NCBI GenBank assembly: GCA_017983515.1
Contig: JAGOBF010000003.1
Location: forward strand, 62,001-126,000
Length of the DNA: 64,000 nt
Source of the DNA: Promineifilum sp.
GTDB lineage: Bacteria > Chloroflexota > Anaerolineae > Promineifilales > Promineifilaceae
Reading direction: 5' to 3'
The position numbers and the translations under genes are program-made. This document shows, one piece after another, positions 8,640 through 16,278 of the stretch. Below the pieces are notes generated by a model that saw nothing but the letters and a program-made list of their open reading frames with translations, did not search any database and was not told the DNA's origin. Position 1 is the stretch's first letter. Every line of letters starts with the position of its first letter.

Positions 8640-9614
8640 TTACATGGTCAAGGCCATGACGGCCTTCTGAACGTGCAGGCGGTTCTCGGCTTCATCATAG
8701 ACGACGCTGTTTTCACCGTCGATGACGCCGTCGGTCACTTCGATGTTGCGATCGGCCGGCAGACAATGCATGTATATGGCGTCTTCTTTGGCCAGGGCCA
8801 TGCGCCGCTCGTCGGTGATCCAGTCGGTGTATTGCTTGCTGATCTCGGCCGATTCTTTGTGATCGGCGGTCGTCAGCAGGCAGCCCCAGCTCTTGGGATA
8901 AACCACATCGGCTCCCTTGAAGCCGGCGTCAAAGTCGTCGAGAACCTCGAAGGAACCGCGCGCCCGGCGAGCGTTCTCCTTGGCCTGCTCCAAAATGTCG
9001 GGCATCAGCTTGAACTCCGGCGGGTGGGTCAGGCGCACGTTCATGCCGAAGCGGGTCATGAGCAGGATGAGGCTCTGGGGCACGCTGATGGGTTTCTGGT
9101 AGCTGCTGGCGTAGGCGTAGCTGACATTGATGGTCAGACCGCGCGGGTCACCCTTCTTTTCGATGATGGTCATCATGTCGGCCAGAATCTGGAAAGGATG
9201 ATAGACGTCGCACTGCATATTGAGAACCGGCACGCGCGACGCGGCGGCTACCTCGCGGATATATTGGTTGCCGAAGTCCCAGTCGCACTGGCGAATGGCG
9301 ATGCCATCGGTGTAGCGGCCAATGATCTCGCCGATCTCTTTGGCCGTGTCGCCGTGGCTGATCTGCGTCGTCGTCGCCTCGATGAACTGGGCGTGGCCGC
9401 CGAGTTGGGCCATGCCCGCCTCGAAACTGACGCGGGTGCGCGTGCTGCTGAAGAAGAAGAGCATCGCCAGCACCTTGTCGCGCAGATAAGCGTGCGGCTG
9501 GCCCAGGGCGCGCTTGCGCTTCAGATCGAAGGCGACATCGAGAACGGTGTCGATCTCTTCCTTCGTCCACTCCTGGGTGGTGATCATGTCCTTACCGTGT
9601 AAATGAGTTTGCAT
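8640..9614 (-). CDS. ygeW: YgeW-type transcarbamylase
   Basis: 324 residues of the aspartate/ornithine transcarbamylase fold. It has the carbamoyl-phosphate loop STRTRVSFE, HPFQILADM, and HCLPAD near the C-terminus. The second-substrate region reads VVYPKSWG and the 150-200 block reads SYQKPISVPQ and LMTRFGMNV, as I recall from E. coli YgeW. The SMG loop of true ornithine transcarbamylases is missing. The amino substrate of YgeW is not known. GGAGAA lies just before the ATG. It is shorter than E. coli YgeW (about 396 residues), because a C-terminal insertion is absent. Plain OTC is the fallback call. Confidence 0.85.
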   Translation of the reverse strand: MQTHLHGKDMITTQEWTKEEIDTVLDVAFDLKRKRALGQPHAYLRDKVLAMLFFFSSTRTRVSFEAGMAQLGGHAQFIEATTTQISHGDTAKEIGEIIGRYTDGIAIRQCDWDFGNQYIREVAAASRVPVLNMQCDVYHPFQILADMMTIIEKKGDPRGLTINVSYAYASSYQKPISVPQSLILLMTRFGMNVRLTHPPEFKLMPDILEQAKENARRARGSFEVLDDFDAGFKGADVVYPKSWGCLLTTADHKESAEISKQYTDWITDERRMALAKEDAIYMHCLPADRNIEVTDGVIDGENSVVYDEAENRLHVQKAVMALTM

Positions 9615-9709
9615 GGTTTCTCCAATTATGATTGATCGGGTGATGTAAGGGATGAATCACAGATCGCGCCGCTGAGGTTTGCTTATCGGCGCGATCTGTC
9701 GTTTCTTTC

Positions 9710-10918
9710 TTAGCTCTGAGTCCGCGTCAACATTGCGGGCAGCAGGGCGTAGAATTTTGTCGCTTCGACTACGTCTTCCAGCGGAACGTGCTCGTCCACC
9801 GAATGGGCGTAGATCTCATCGCCAGGCCCAAAGCCGATGCTGGGGATGCCCGCCTTGCCGCGCCAGTAGTTGCCGTTGGTCGAAAAGTCCCATTTGCCGG
9901 CCGCTACGTCACGATTCCAAAGGGCCTTGATCGCCTCTTTGCCGGCGACGACGAACGGATCCGACTCCTCCAGCGCCCAAGCGGGGAAGTACTTGTCATA
10001 AACGAAGACCTCGCCGGTATGGCTTGGTTCGTCGTAGACCAGTTTCTCGATGGTGAAGTCCTTGCGCACGTCATCGAGGATGATCTTTTCGATGGCCGCA
10101 ATGACGGTATCCGGCGTCTCGCCGAAGGTGACGCGGCGGTCGATGAAGATTCGGCACTCGTCGGGGACGGCGTTGTCGCTGGGCGTGACGCTGGAGATGC
10201 GGGTGACGGTGATGCGGCCCTGGCCCAGGAACTCGTGGGTGGGCAGCGTCGCGTCCATGTCACGTATCCCGGCAATGACCGGTAGCATTTTGTAGATGGC
10301 GTTATCGCCCATGAAGTTGCTGGCGGCGTGAGCGCTGACGCCCTTGCAGACGACTTCCAATTCAACCCGCCCCTTGTGGCCGCGATAAACGTTCATCTTG
10401 GTCGGCTCGCCGATGACAACGAAGTCCGGCTGAATGCCTTCCCACTCGACAAATGCCTGGCAGCCGATGCCGTCGCACCATTCCTCAATGTTGCCGAGGT
10501 AGTAAGCGGTGTAGCCGTCGAGCAGACCCATGTCGCGGGCGATGGCCAGGCCGTAGACCATGCCCGGTGTGCTGCCTTTCTCGTCCAGCGCGCCGCGAGC
10601 GTAGAGCATGCCGTTTTCGACCTTGCCTTCGAACGGATCCCACGGCCACTGGGTCGGATCGCCGATGCTGACGGTGTCGATGTGGCTGTCATAGAGCAGG
10701 ATCTTCGGGCCGTCGCCGATCCTGCCCACGATCGAACCGTAGCGGTCGACATAGACGTCGTCGAAGCCCAGGCGGCTCATTTCCTCGCCGATGCGTTTGC
10801 CGACCGCCTCGATATCGCTTTCCATGCTAGGAATGGCGACGATCTCGCGGAAAAACTTGAGCAGGTCTTCGCGCGAGGCGGCCACGCGCTGGTTCAGGTC
10901 TTGTATCATGTCTGTCAT
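9710..10918 (-). CDS. ygeY: YgeY-type M20 metallohydrolase
   Basis: About 402 residues of the M20 dizinc peptidase/deacylase family. Metal ligands lie in DSHIDTVSIGD, in the glutamate pair of GNIEEWCDG and in the C-terminal GFGPGDEIYAHS. The dimerisation insert is in the middle. Its closest relative by memory is YgeY, encoded beside ygeW in E. coli. It probably hydrolyses an N-acyl or N-carbamoyl amino compound. GGGAG is 9 bases upstream of the ATG ending at 10918; the longer TTG start is less likely. It is the first enzyme gene after the GntR regulator. Confidence 0.87.
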   Translation of the reverse strand: MTDMIQDLNQRVAASREDLLKFFREIVAIPSMESDIEAVGKRIGEEMSRLGFDDVYVDRYGSIVGRIGDGPKILLYDSHIDTVSIGDPTQWPWDPFEGKVENGMLYARGALDEKGSTPGMVYGLAIARDMGLLDGYTAYYLGNIEEWCDGIGCQAFVEWEGIQPDFVVIGEPTKMNVYRGHKGRVELEVVCKGVSAHAASNFMGDNAIYKMLPVIAGIRDMDATLPTHEFLGQGRITVTRISSVTPSDNAVPDECRIFIDRRVTFGETPDTVIAAIEKIILDDVRKDFTIEKLVYDEPSHTGEVFVYDKYFPAWALEESDPFVVAGKEAIKALWNRDVAAGKWDFSTNGNYWRGKAGIPSIGFGPGDEIYAHSVDEHVPLEDVVEATKFYALLPAMLTRTQS

Positions 10919-11010
10919 TTTGCTTAACTCCCACAATATTATTTACACGTCAATGGTGTAGAACAAGAATTCCACGAACGTTGTTCTAATGAATCGATGG
11001 ATTCCTCTTA

Positions 11011-11751
11011 TCAGACTCGGCGCCGCAGCAGGCGAAATCTCAAGAGATCATCCCGGAAATATGAAAAGGCTTTGAGGATCGGTTCATTCTCCGCATTGTA
11101 GCCTGTCTCATCGAAGGAGATGAGGGGCGTGCCGGCCGGGATCTGCAAGGTGTCGGCCATGTCGGTTTGTGCCGCAAGCGGAATAATTTCAGATAGGTAA
11201 TAGGTCAGGCGCTGGCGGCTGAATCTTTCCAGAAAGTCATAGATCGCCAACCCCAGGTCTTCCGGGGCATAAGGCTCGGAGATCAACCGCAGCGGCAGGT
11301 AGTTATCGGCCAGAATGGCCGGCAAGTCGCTTTTCATGAACAACTTGCTGATGAACAAGACCTGCTCATCGGACGCGAGCCCCAGGTCGGCGACGATCAC
11401 GTCATCGATACGAGGGTCGCCGACGGTCAGAATAGTGCTCTCCAGCACGCGCGTCGACGGCGTGAAGCCGTAGGCCCTGAGCATGGCCTCGTACGACCAG
11501 ATTTCATCCAGTCGAGAATGGATTTGCAAGGTGGGATTATTGACGAAGGTTCCGGCGCCCTGCTTGCGGCTGATCGTCCCTTCCATCTCCAGCCGGCTGA
11601 GGGCGTCGCGTATGGTGGTCCGGCTGACCCCCAGGGCTTCGGCCAGTTCCATCTCTGGGGGAACACGGCCGTCAGCGAAGTCGCCGCGGACGATCATCTC
11701 CCGGACGTGGGTCTTAACCTGATCGGTCAGCGATGGGGCGCGCTTAAGCAT
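11011..11751 (-). CDS. GntR/HutC-family transcriptional regulator
   Basis: 246 residues. An N-terminal winged helix (about residues 8-75, with ELAEALGVSRTTIRDALSRLEMEG) precedes a UTRA ligand-binding domain (about 95-240). It heads the YgeY-YgeW-ArcC-ThrC-like operon, 92 bases upstream of ygeY, and most likely controls it and itself in response to the pathway substrate. A TTGACA/TATCAT promoter with overlapping palindromes lies immediately upstream. Confidence 0.9.
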   Translation of the reverse strand: MLKRAPSLTDQVKTHVREMIVRGDFADGRVPPEMELAEALGVSRTTIRDALSRLEMEGTISRKQGAGTFVNNPTLQIHSRLDEIWSYEAMLRAYGFTPSTRVLESTILTVGDPRIDDVIVADLGLASDEQVLFISKLFMKSDLPAILADNYLPLRLISEPYAPEDLGLAIYDFLERFSRQRLTYYLSEIIPLAAQTDMADTLQIPAGTPLISFDETGYNAENEPILKAFSYFRDDLLRFRLLRRRV

Positions 11752-11762
11752 GGGCTAACAAC

Positions 11763-11817
11763 TTGTACAATAGTATGGTTGTATGATGAATGATAATCAT
11801 TTACCGCTGACTGTCAA
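11763..11817 (-). promoter_or_regulatory. Promoter and candidate operators of the gntR operon
   Basis: On the minus strand, TTGACA (11812-11817) and TATCAT (11790-11795) are 16 bases apart. The -10 sits inside a perfect palindrome ATGAT-A-ATCAT (11790-11800). A second perfect palindrome, TTGTACAA, lies at 11763-11770 between promoter and start codon. Both are well placed for autorepression by the GntR protein. Confidence 0.6.
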
Positions 11818-12102
11818 GAGAATTTTGTCATATGCTTGTCACAAACATGGCACGTATTTCATCTATCAAATGATAACCATCTTCAGAAGATAGGCGATCA
11901 TCAACAAGCGACTGGTGACGGGGGCGGCCGACGCTTTGGGAAGACAAGTTAGATCTATGGAGTAGGAGGCGGGTAGCATCGGCGGTTGATGAGTCGGGGC
12001 GCACGGCTGGAGACGACTGTGCAAGAAGTAGCCTCATTATCCGGTGCGGCAGGCCATTTCTTGCCGCGCGGATCGGGCTATGGTAGCATTGGACAATCAC
12101 TT
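11818..12102. other. Intergenic region between gntR and tRNA-Gln
   Basis: About 285 bases without a convincing gene. The left part is AT-rich and holds another ATGATAA word near 11868. The right part is GC-rich. Short open frames here have no ribosome site. A tRNA promoter must lie in the right part, but I could not place it with confidence. Confidence 0.4.
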
Positions 12103-12176
12103 TGGGGCGTCGCCAAGTGGTTTAAGGCACCGGACTTTGAATCCGGCACTCGTAGGTTCGAATCCTACCGCCCCAG
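12103..12176 (+). tRNA. tRNA-Gln (anticodon TTG)
   Basis: A 74-base cloverleaf. The acceptor stem TGGGGCG/CGCCCCA spans 12103-12109 and 12169-12175, and the discriminator G at 12176 is typical of tRNA-Gln. The anticodon arm CCGGA-CTTTGAA-TCCGG carries TTG at 12137-12139. The T arm GTAGG-TTCGAAT-CCTAC is intact. CCA is not encoded and must be added after transcription. Confidence 0.97.
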
Positions 12177-12208
12177 CCTGCAAATAGAGCGGTTTCTCAT
12201 AAGCGATG

Positions 12209-12240
12209 AGGGAGTGTAGAATACCTGCGCTCCCTGTTTT
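12209..12240 (+). terminator. Weak terminator after tRNA-Gln
   Basis: AGGGAG (12209-12214) and CTCCCT (12230-12235) form a 6-bp stem followed by TGTTTTGTTCTT. The stem is short, but position and T-rich tail fit a tRNA terminator. Confidence 0.4.
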
Positions 12241-12269
12241 GTTCTTATAAAGATGGAGGTGACTCGACG

Positions 12270-13031
12270 ATGACCACGGAAACAGCGGCTAAACGCGCAG
12301 TCTTTCGCAAGCTTCATGAGTCCGGTCACTTCATCTTGCCCAATCCCTGGGACATCGGCAGCGCTCGCCGGCTGGAAAAGTTGGGCTTCAAAGCGTTGGC
12401 CTCCACCAGCGCCGGCTTTGCCTGGTCAGTCGGCCGGGAGGACGGCGAGTTGTCAGTGGACGAAGTGCTCGAACATCTGCGCCAGTTGTGCGCGGCCACC
12501 GAGCTGCCGGTCAACGCCGACTTCGAGGCGGGGTTTGCCGACCAGCCCGATGGGATAGCAGTCAACGTGACGCGGGCCGTGGATACCGGTGTCGCGGGCT
12601 TATCCATCGAGGATCGCACCGGAACTGAGCTTTACCCCCTCTCACTGGCCGTGGAACGCATCCAGGCCGCGCGGGAAGCCATCGACGCCACCGGCCAGGA
12701 CGTATTGTTGGTGGGCCGCACCGAAAACTACGTGATTGGGCGAGCCGACGTGAATGAGACCATTGAGCGACTGACCGCCTATGCAGCGGCCGGGGCCGAC
12801 GTGCTTTATGCGCCCTGGATCACCAGCCTGAGCGAAATCAGGGCTGTTGTCGAGGCAGTTGCGCCCAAGCCGGTGAATGTCCTGCTGCACAATCCGGGTG
12901 TTAACGTTGACGATCTGGCCGCCGCCGGCGTGCGTCGCAGCAGCACTGGCGCTCGACTGGCATCGGCCGCCTGGGCCGCGTTCGAGCGCTCCGCGCTTTC
13001 CGTCCGTGACAGCGGTCATCTGCCGCGCTAG
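12270..13031 (+). CDS. Isocitrate lyase/PEP mutase family protein
   Basis: 253 residues forming a TIM barrel of the PEPM/ICL superfamily. Recognisable are the N-terminal NPWDIGSARRLEKLGFKALAST, the metal-binding strand VNADFEAGF and SIEDRTG. The KKCGH lyase motif of true isocitrate lyases is absent, so it is one of the short lyases or hydrolases of unknown substrate (oxaloacetate, 2-methylisocitrate or similar 2-oxo acids). GGAGGTGA stands at a normal distance. It is followed after 5 bases by the DinB-like gene, so the two are probably co-transcribed. Confidence 0.85.
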   Translation: MTTETAAKRAVFRKLHESGHFILPNPWDIGSARRLEKLGFKALASTSAGFAWSVGREDGELSVDEVLEHLRQLCAATELPVNADFEAGFADQPDGIAVNVTRAVDTGVAGLSIEDRTGTELYPLSLAVERIQAAREAIDATGQDVLLVGRTENYVIGRADVNETIERLTAYAAAGADVLYAPWITSLSEIRAVVEAVAPKPVNVLLHNPGVNVDDLAAAGVRRSSTGARLASAAWAAFERSALSVRDSGHLPR

Positions 13032-13036
13032 CCGCC

Positions 13037-13498
13037 ATGAAAAAGGAACAACTTCTCGACAAAATCGAGGTCGCCTGGTCGGGACTTCAGGCGTCGATCG
13101 ACGGCCTGACGAGCCCGCAGATGATCCAACCCGGAGTCACCGGCGACTGGTCCGTTAAGGACATCCTGGGCCACGTGACGACCTGGGAAGAGGAGGCGCT
13201 CAAGCATCTGCCCCACATCCTGGAAGGCAAGCGGCCGCCGCGCTATTCGGTCCTGTACGGCGGGATCGATGCCTTCAACGCCCTGAAAAGCGTGGAGAAT
13301 CGAGCGCTCTCTCTGGGCGAGGTGCGGGCGCGAATGGACGACATCCATGCCCGTTTGGTCGATTACGTTCGGCACGCGCCCGACGAACAAATTGCCACCG
13401 AAACGCGCTTCCGCCGCCGCATTCGGCTGGACAGCTACAGCCATTATCCGGTTCATGCCCAGGCAATAGTCGCGTGGCGGGAGCAGACCGGTTTTTAG
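13037..13498 (+). CDS. DinB/ClbS-like four-helix protein
   Basis: 153 residues. The start resembles the DinB superfamily (GVTGDWSVKDILGHVTTWEEE), whose members are four-helix bundles with a His-based metal site. His residues in GHVTTWE and in the C-terminal HYPVHAQAI are likely ligands. Members include thiol S-transferases and the colibactin-resistance protein ClbS; the role here is unknown. It starts 5 bases after the PEPM-family gene. Confidence 0.75.
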   Translation: MKKEQLLDKIEVAWSGLQASIDGLTSPQMIQPGVTGDWSVKDILGHVTTWEEEALKHLPHILEGKRPPRYSVLYGGIDAFNALKSVENRALSLGEVRARMDDIHARLVDYVRHAPDEQIATETRFRRRIRLDSYSHYPVHAQAIVAWREQTGF

Positions 13499-13516
13499 CA
13501 TGTAATTTCTGTGACC

Positions 13517-14560
13517 ATGGTCGCTGTTGTTCTCCTGGCCGCCGGACAAGGCGTGCGTATGAATTCCCGGAAGCAGAAAATCCTCCATGAGGTTGGCGGC
13601 CGTCCGATGGTGCTCCACGCATTTTTGGCGGCTGAGGCCGTGGCCGACTGGCCGCCGGTGCTGGTCGTCGGGCCGGATGAGTCGGGCGTGCAGGCCCTCA
13701 TCGGCGACCGGGCGATCTACGTCGTACAGCCGGAAGCGCTGGGCACGGGCCACGCGGCGATGATGGCCGCCGACGCCGTGCGCGGCCGGGCCGAACAAGT
13801 CGTCGTCAGCTATGGCGACATGCCCTTGTTGCGGGCCGAGACGATGTGCCGGTTGGTCGATGCGCAGCGCGAGAGCGGGGCGGCCGTCGTCCTGTTGTCC
13901 GTCCCCGGCGAGCCAAACAGCAGCTTCGGCCGCGTCGTGCGCGACGAGGCAGGCCAAGTGCGCGAGATCGTGGAGGTGGCCGAGGCGCGCCGGCGGCCCA
14001 ATGCCGATAGCCTGCTGGCGATCCGCGAGTTGAACGCGGGAGTCTACTGCTTCGACGGCGACTGGTTGTGGGCCAATATCGGCGATCTGCCCCTCCGGCA
14101 GGCGCGGCGCGGACCGGAATATTACCTGACTGACCTGGTGGAGATGGCGGTGGCCCAGGGGCGGGCGGTGGCGGCGGTGATGGCCGACGATCCCGACGAG
14201 GGGCTGGGCGCGGGCACACGGGCCGAGATGGTCGTCGTCGAGCGCGCCTTCCGCCGCCGAGTCAATACCCACTGGCTGGACAACGGCGTGACGCTGATCG
14301 AGCCGGACGCCGCCTACATCGGGCCCGACGTGGTCATCGGCCGCGACACGGTCATTTGGCCCAATACCTTTTTGCAGGGTCGCACGACCGTCGGCGAGGG
14401 CTGCGTCATCGGCCCTAATGCCGTCGTGCGCGACGCAACCGTAGGCGACCGCTGCCACATCGAGCAACTCGTGATCGAGGGCATCGCCGTGCCCGATGAT
14501 ACGACGGCTCGCCCCGGTGAGTGGCGGCAACCGTTTCGACGCCGGACAGGTGTCGTATGA
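13517..14560 (+). CDS. GlmU-like nucleotidyltransferase with a short beta-helix tail
   Basis: About 347 residues. The N-terminal Rossmann-like domain has LAAGQGVRM, a KILHEVGGRPM segment, YGDMPLL and EYYLTDL, all as in the GlmU pyrophosphorylase that makes UDP-GlcNAc from UTP and GlcNAc-1-P. After about residue 240 only a few left-handed beta-helix hexapeptide turns remain (IGPDVVIGRDTVIWPN). The acetyltransferase half of full GlmU (about 450 residues) is mostly missing, so it may act on another sugar phosphate. GTG 13511 is an alternative start. Its stop overlaps the cytidine deaminase start in ATGA, which implies translational coupling. Confidence 0.8.
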   Translation: MVAVVLLAAGQGVRMNSRKQKILHEVGGRPMVLHAFLAAEAVADWPPVLVVGPDESGVQALIGDRAIYVVQPEALGTGHAAMMAADAVRGRAEQVVVSYGDMPLLRAETMCRLVDAQRESGAAVVLLSVPGEPNSSFGRVVRDEAGQVREIVEVAEARRRPNADSLLAIRELNAGVYCFDGDWLWANIGDLPLRQARRGPEYYLTDLVEMAVAQGRAVAAVMADDPDEGLGAGTRAEMVVVERAFRRRVNTHWLDNGVTLIEPDAAYIGPDVVIGRDTVIWPNTFLQGRTTVGEGCVIGPNAVVRDATVGDRCHIEQLVIEGIAVPDDTTARPGEWRQPFRRRTGVV

Positions 14561-14985
14561 AAACTGATCCGACTATGACGGACGAGATGCGCGACCGGCT
14601 CATTGCTGCGGCCTGCGCGGCGCGGCCGCAAGCCTACGCGCCGTATTCCCACTTCACGGTCGGCGCGGCGTTGTTGGCTGAGGACGGCCAGATCCATAGC
14701 GGCGTCAACATCGAAAACGCCTCTTATGGCCTGACCGTGTGCGCCGAGCGGAACGCCATCGGCGCGTTGGTCCTGGCGGGTGGGCAGCGCATTCTGGCCG
14801 TGGCCGTGTGCACTGAGAACGGCGTGACCCCCTGCGGGGCGTGCCGGCAGGTGCTTGCTGAGTTCGCGCCGGAGGGGAATGACGTGCCGGTGTGGATGGT
14901 CGATGGACAGGGGAACGTGCGCGAGACGACGCTGGCGGCGCTGCTGCCGGACAGTTTCGGGGCGCGGCATTTGAATGCGGAATAG
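14557..14985 (+). CDS. cdd: Cytidine deaminase
   Basis: 142 residues, the size of homotetrameric cytidine deaminases. The zinc site is complete: Cys62 with Glu64 (VCAERNAIGA) and Cys93/Cys96 in TPCGACRQ. NIENASYGLT is the substrate loop. It turns cytidine or deoxycytidine into uridine for pyrimidine salvage. The ATG overlaps the stop of the GlmU-like gene by 4 bases. The open frame extends 12 codons upstream, but ATGA coupling makes 14557 the likely start. The nucleoside-type transporter at 49-59 kb would be a logical supplier. Confidence 0.93.
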   Translation: MKTDPTMTDEMRDRLIAAACAARPQAYAPYSHFTVGAALLAEDGQIHSGVNIENASYGLTVCAERNAIGALVLAGGQRILAVAVCTENGVTPCGACRQVLAEFAPEGNDVPVWMVDGQGNVRETTLAALLPDSFGARHLNAE

Positions 14986-15017
14986 AAACCGAGCTTCTCG
15001 GAAGAAACTCGGTTTCT
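14984..15017. terminator. Nested hairpin after cdd
   Basis: AGAAACCGAG (14984-14993) and CTCGGTTTCT (15008-15017) are perfect 10-base complements. Inside lies CTTC-TCG-GAAG. There is no T run. It may be a terminator or a copy of a dispersed repeat, because TCTGGATACTG follows at 15015-15025. Confidence 0.5.
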
Positions 15018-15177
15018 GGATACTGAACGGAGTCGTCCTCGCCCGCGGACGTTATTCGTCAGTCGGCGGTTTGGTCAGTCAATACGGCCGCGCGCACTGT
15101 TAGAGTTGGCGTGTCGCGTCGCGCGAACAATAGGCCTAGGACTAAGCAAAGACGATATGGCCCGCACCCGCCGAAGG

Positions 15178-16125
15178 CTAGAATCGCTTCTCTTCCAGTT
15201 CCTCTATCTCTTCCCGCAACCGCAAATAACTGTCATATCGCTCCGGCGAGACGCGGCCGTCGGCCACGGCCGCGCGCACGGCGCAGTTTGGCTCGTGGGT
15301 GTGGGTGCAGTCGCTGAAGGCGCACTGCGCCACCAGTGGGCCGATCTCGCGGTAGTAGGCGTCCAGTTCGCTCGGCTCCAGGTCAAACAGAGCCAGGCTG
15401 CGGATGCCCGGCGTGTCGGCCACGTAACCGCCGCCGTCGAGGGGAATGAGTTCGACGTGGCGCGTGGTGTGCAGTCCCTTGCCCGTGGCGTCGCTGACCT
15501 GCTTCACGCGCAAGCCCAACCCCTCCTGCACGGCGTTGAGCAAGCTCGACTTGCCCACACCCGACGACCCGGCCAGCACGGAGATGCGGCCGCGCAACAG
15601 TTCGCGCAGGTCATCGACCCCCTCGCCGGTCAACGTGCTGGTGTGGAGGACAGCGTAGCCGATGGCCTCGTAGATGCGAAACATCTCGTGCGCTTCGGCC
15701 GGGTCGACCAGATCGACTTTATTGGCGCAGATAATGGCCGGGAGGCGGTTCATCTCGGCCACGATGAGGAAGCGGTCGAGCTTGCGCGGGCTGAAGCCGG
15801 GATTGCGCACGGAAAAGACGAAGACGACTTGGTCGGGATTGGCGACGAGGACTTGCTCGCGCTCGGTTTCCAGATTGCGGACGTCGCCGGCCGCGCGCGT
15901 GCGCGAAAGGGCCGACGTGCGTTCGGCGACAAACTGGATGAGTCCGCTGCCGTCGGCATTAACGCTGAACGTCACCCGGTCGCCCACGGCGGCGATGTCA
16001 GTGCGCTGCCGCTCCTGCTTCAGGCGGCCGGGTATCCGGCAAACGACCACTTCCCCGCCGTCGTCGGGCTGGACGGTGAAGAAACCGCTCTGGGCTTTGA
16101 TGATGAGGCCGGTTAGATCAGACAA
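15178..16125 (-). CDS. rsgA: Ribosome small-subunit biogenesis GTPase RsgA
   Basis: 315 residues. An N-terminal OB fold is followed by a circularly permuted GTPase: G4 (ANKVDLVDP) comes before G1 (GSSGVGKSSLLN) and G3 (DTPGIRSL). A C-terminal zinc knuckle reads CAFSDCTHTHEPNCAV. RsgA checks late 30S assembly and is released by GTP hydrolysis. The start codon appears to be TTG at 16125 (MSDLTG). It is a single gene, not obviously in an operon. Confidence 0.95.
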   Translation of the reverse strand: MSDLTGLIIKAQSGFFTVQPDDGGEVVVCRIPGRLKQERQRTDIAAVGDRVTFSVNADGSGLIQFVAERTSALSRTRAAGDVRNLETEREQVLVANPDQVVFVFSVRNPGFSPRKLDRFLIVAEMNRLPAIICANKVDLVDPAEAHEMFRIYEAIGYAVLHTSTLTGEGVDDLRELLRGRISVLAGSSGVGKSSLLNAVQEGLGLRVKQVSDATGKGLHTTRHVELIPLDGGGYVADTPGIRSLALFDLEPSELDAYYREIGPLVAQCAFSDCTHTHEPNCAVRAAVADGRVSPERYDSYLRLREEIEELEEKRF

Positions 16126-16205
16126 GAATTAGACAGTTTAGAACGAAACAATTTGCACTTTAACGTGCGTAGCGAAGAGTATACAGTATTCAGTAGAGAA
16201 AAAAG

Positions 16206-16252
16206 CAGTAGGTCAGTAATCCGGGAACCATTCTCTGGATACTGACCTACTG
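16206..16252. repeat. Perfect CAGT/ACTG-type inverted repeat
   Basis: CAGTAGGTCAGTA (16206-16218) and TACTGACCTACTG (16240-16252) are exact reverse complements with a 21-base spacer. TCTGGATACTG overlaps the right arm. It lies between etfA and rsgA, both on the minus strand. Confidence 0.75.
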
Positions 16253-16278
16253 GATCCTGTCAACTTATGTAAATCTTC

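Noticed and set aside
8640..9614. Ordinary ornithine transcarbamylase (argF)
   Set aside because: The SMG ornithine loop is missing. VVYPKSWG, SYQKPISVPQ and HCLPAD fit YgeW better.
11986..12219. 77-residue plus-strand frame across the tRNA
   Set aside because: It contains the whole tRNA-Gln gene and is not protein-coding.
13028..14530. 500-residue minus-strand frame
   Set aside because: Antisense to the DinB-like and GlmU-like genes, both of which have clear family motifs.
15106..16116. 336-residue plus-strand frame
   Set aside because: Antisense to rsgA, whose motifs are complete. It is a high-GC shadow frame.
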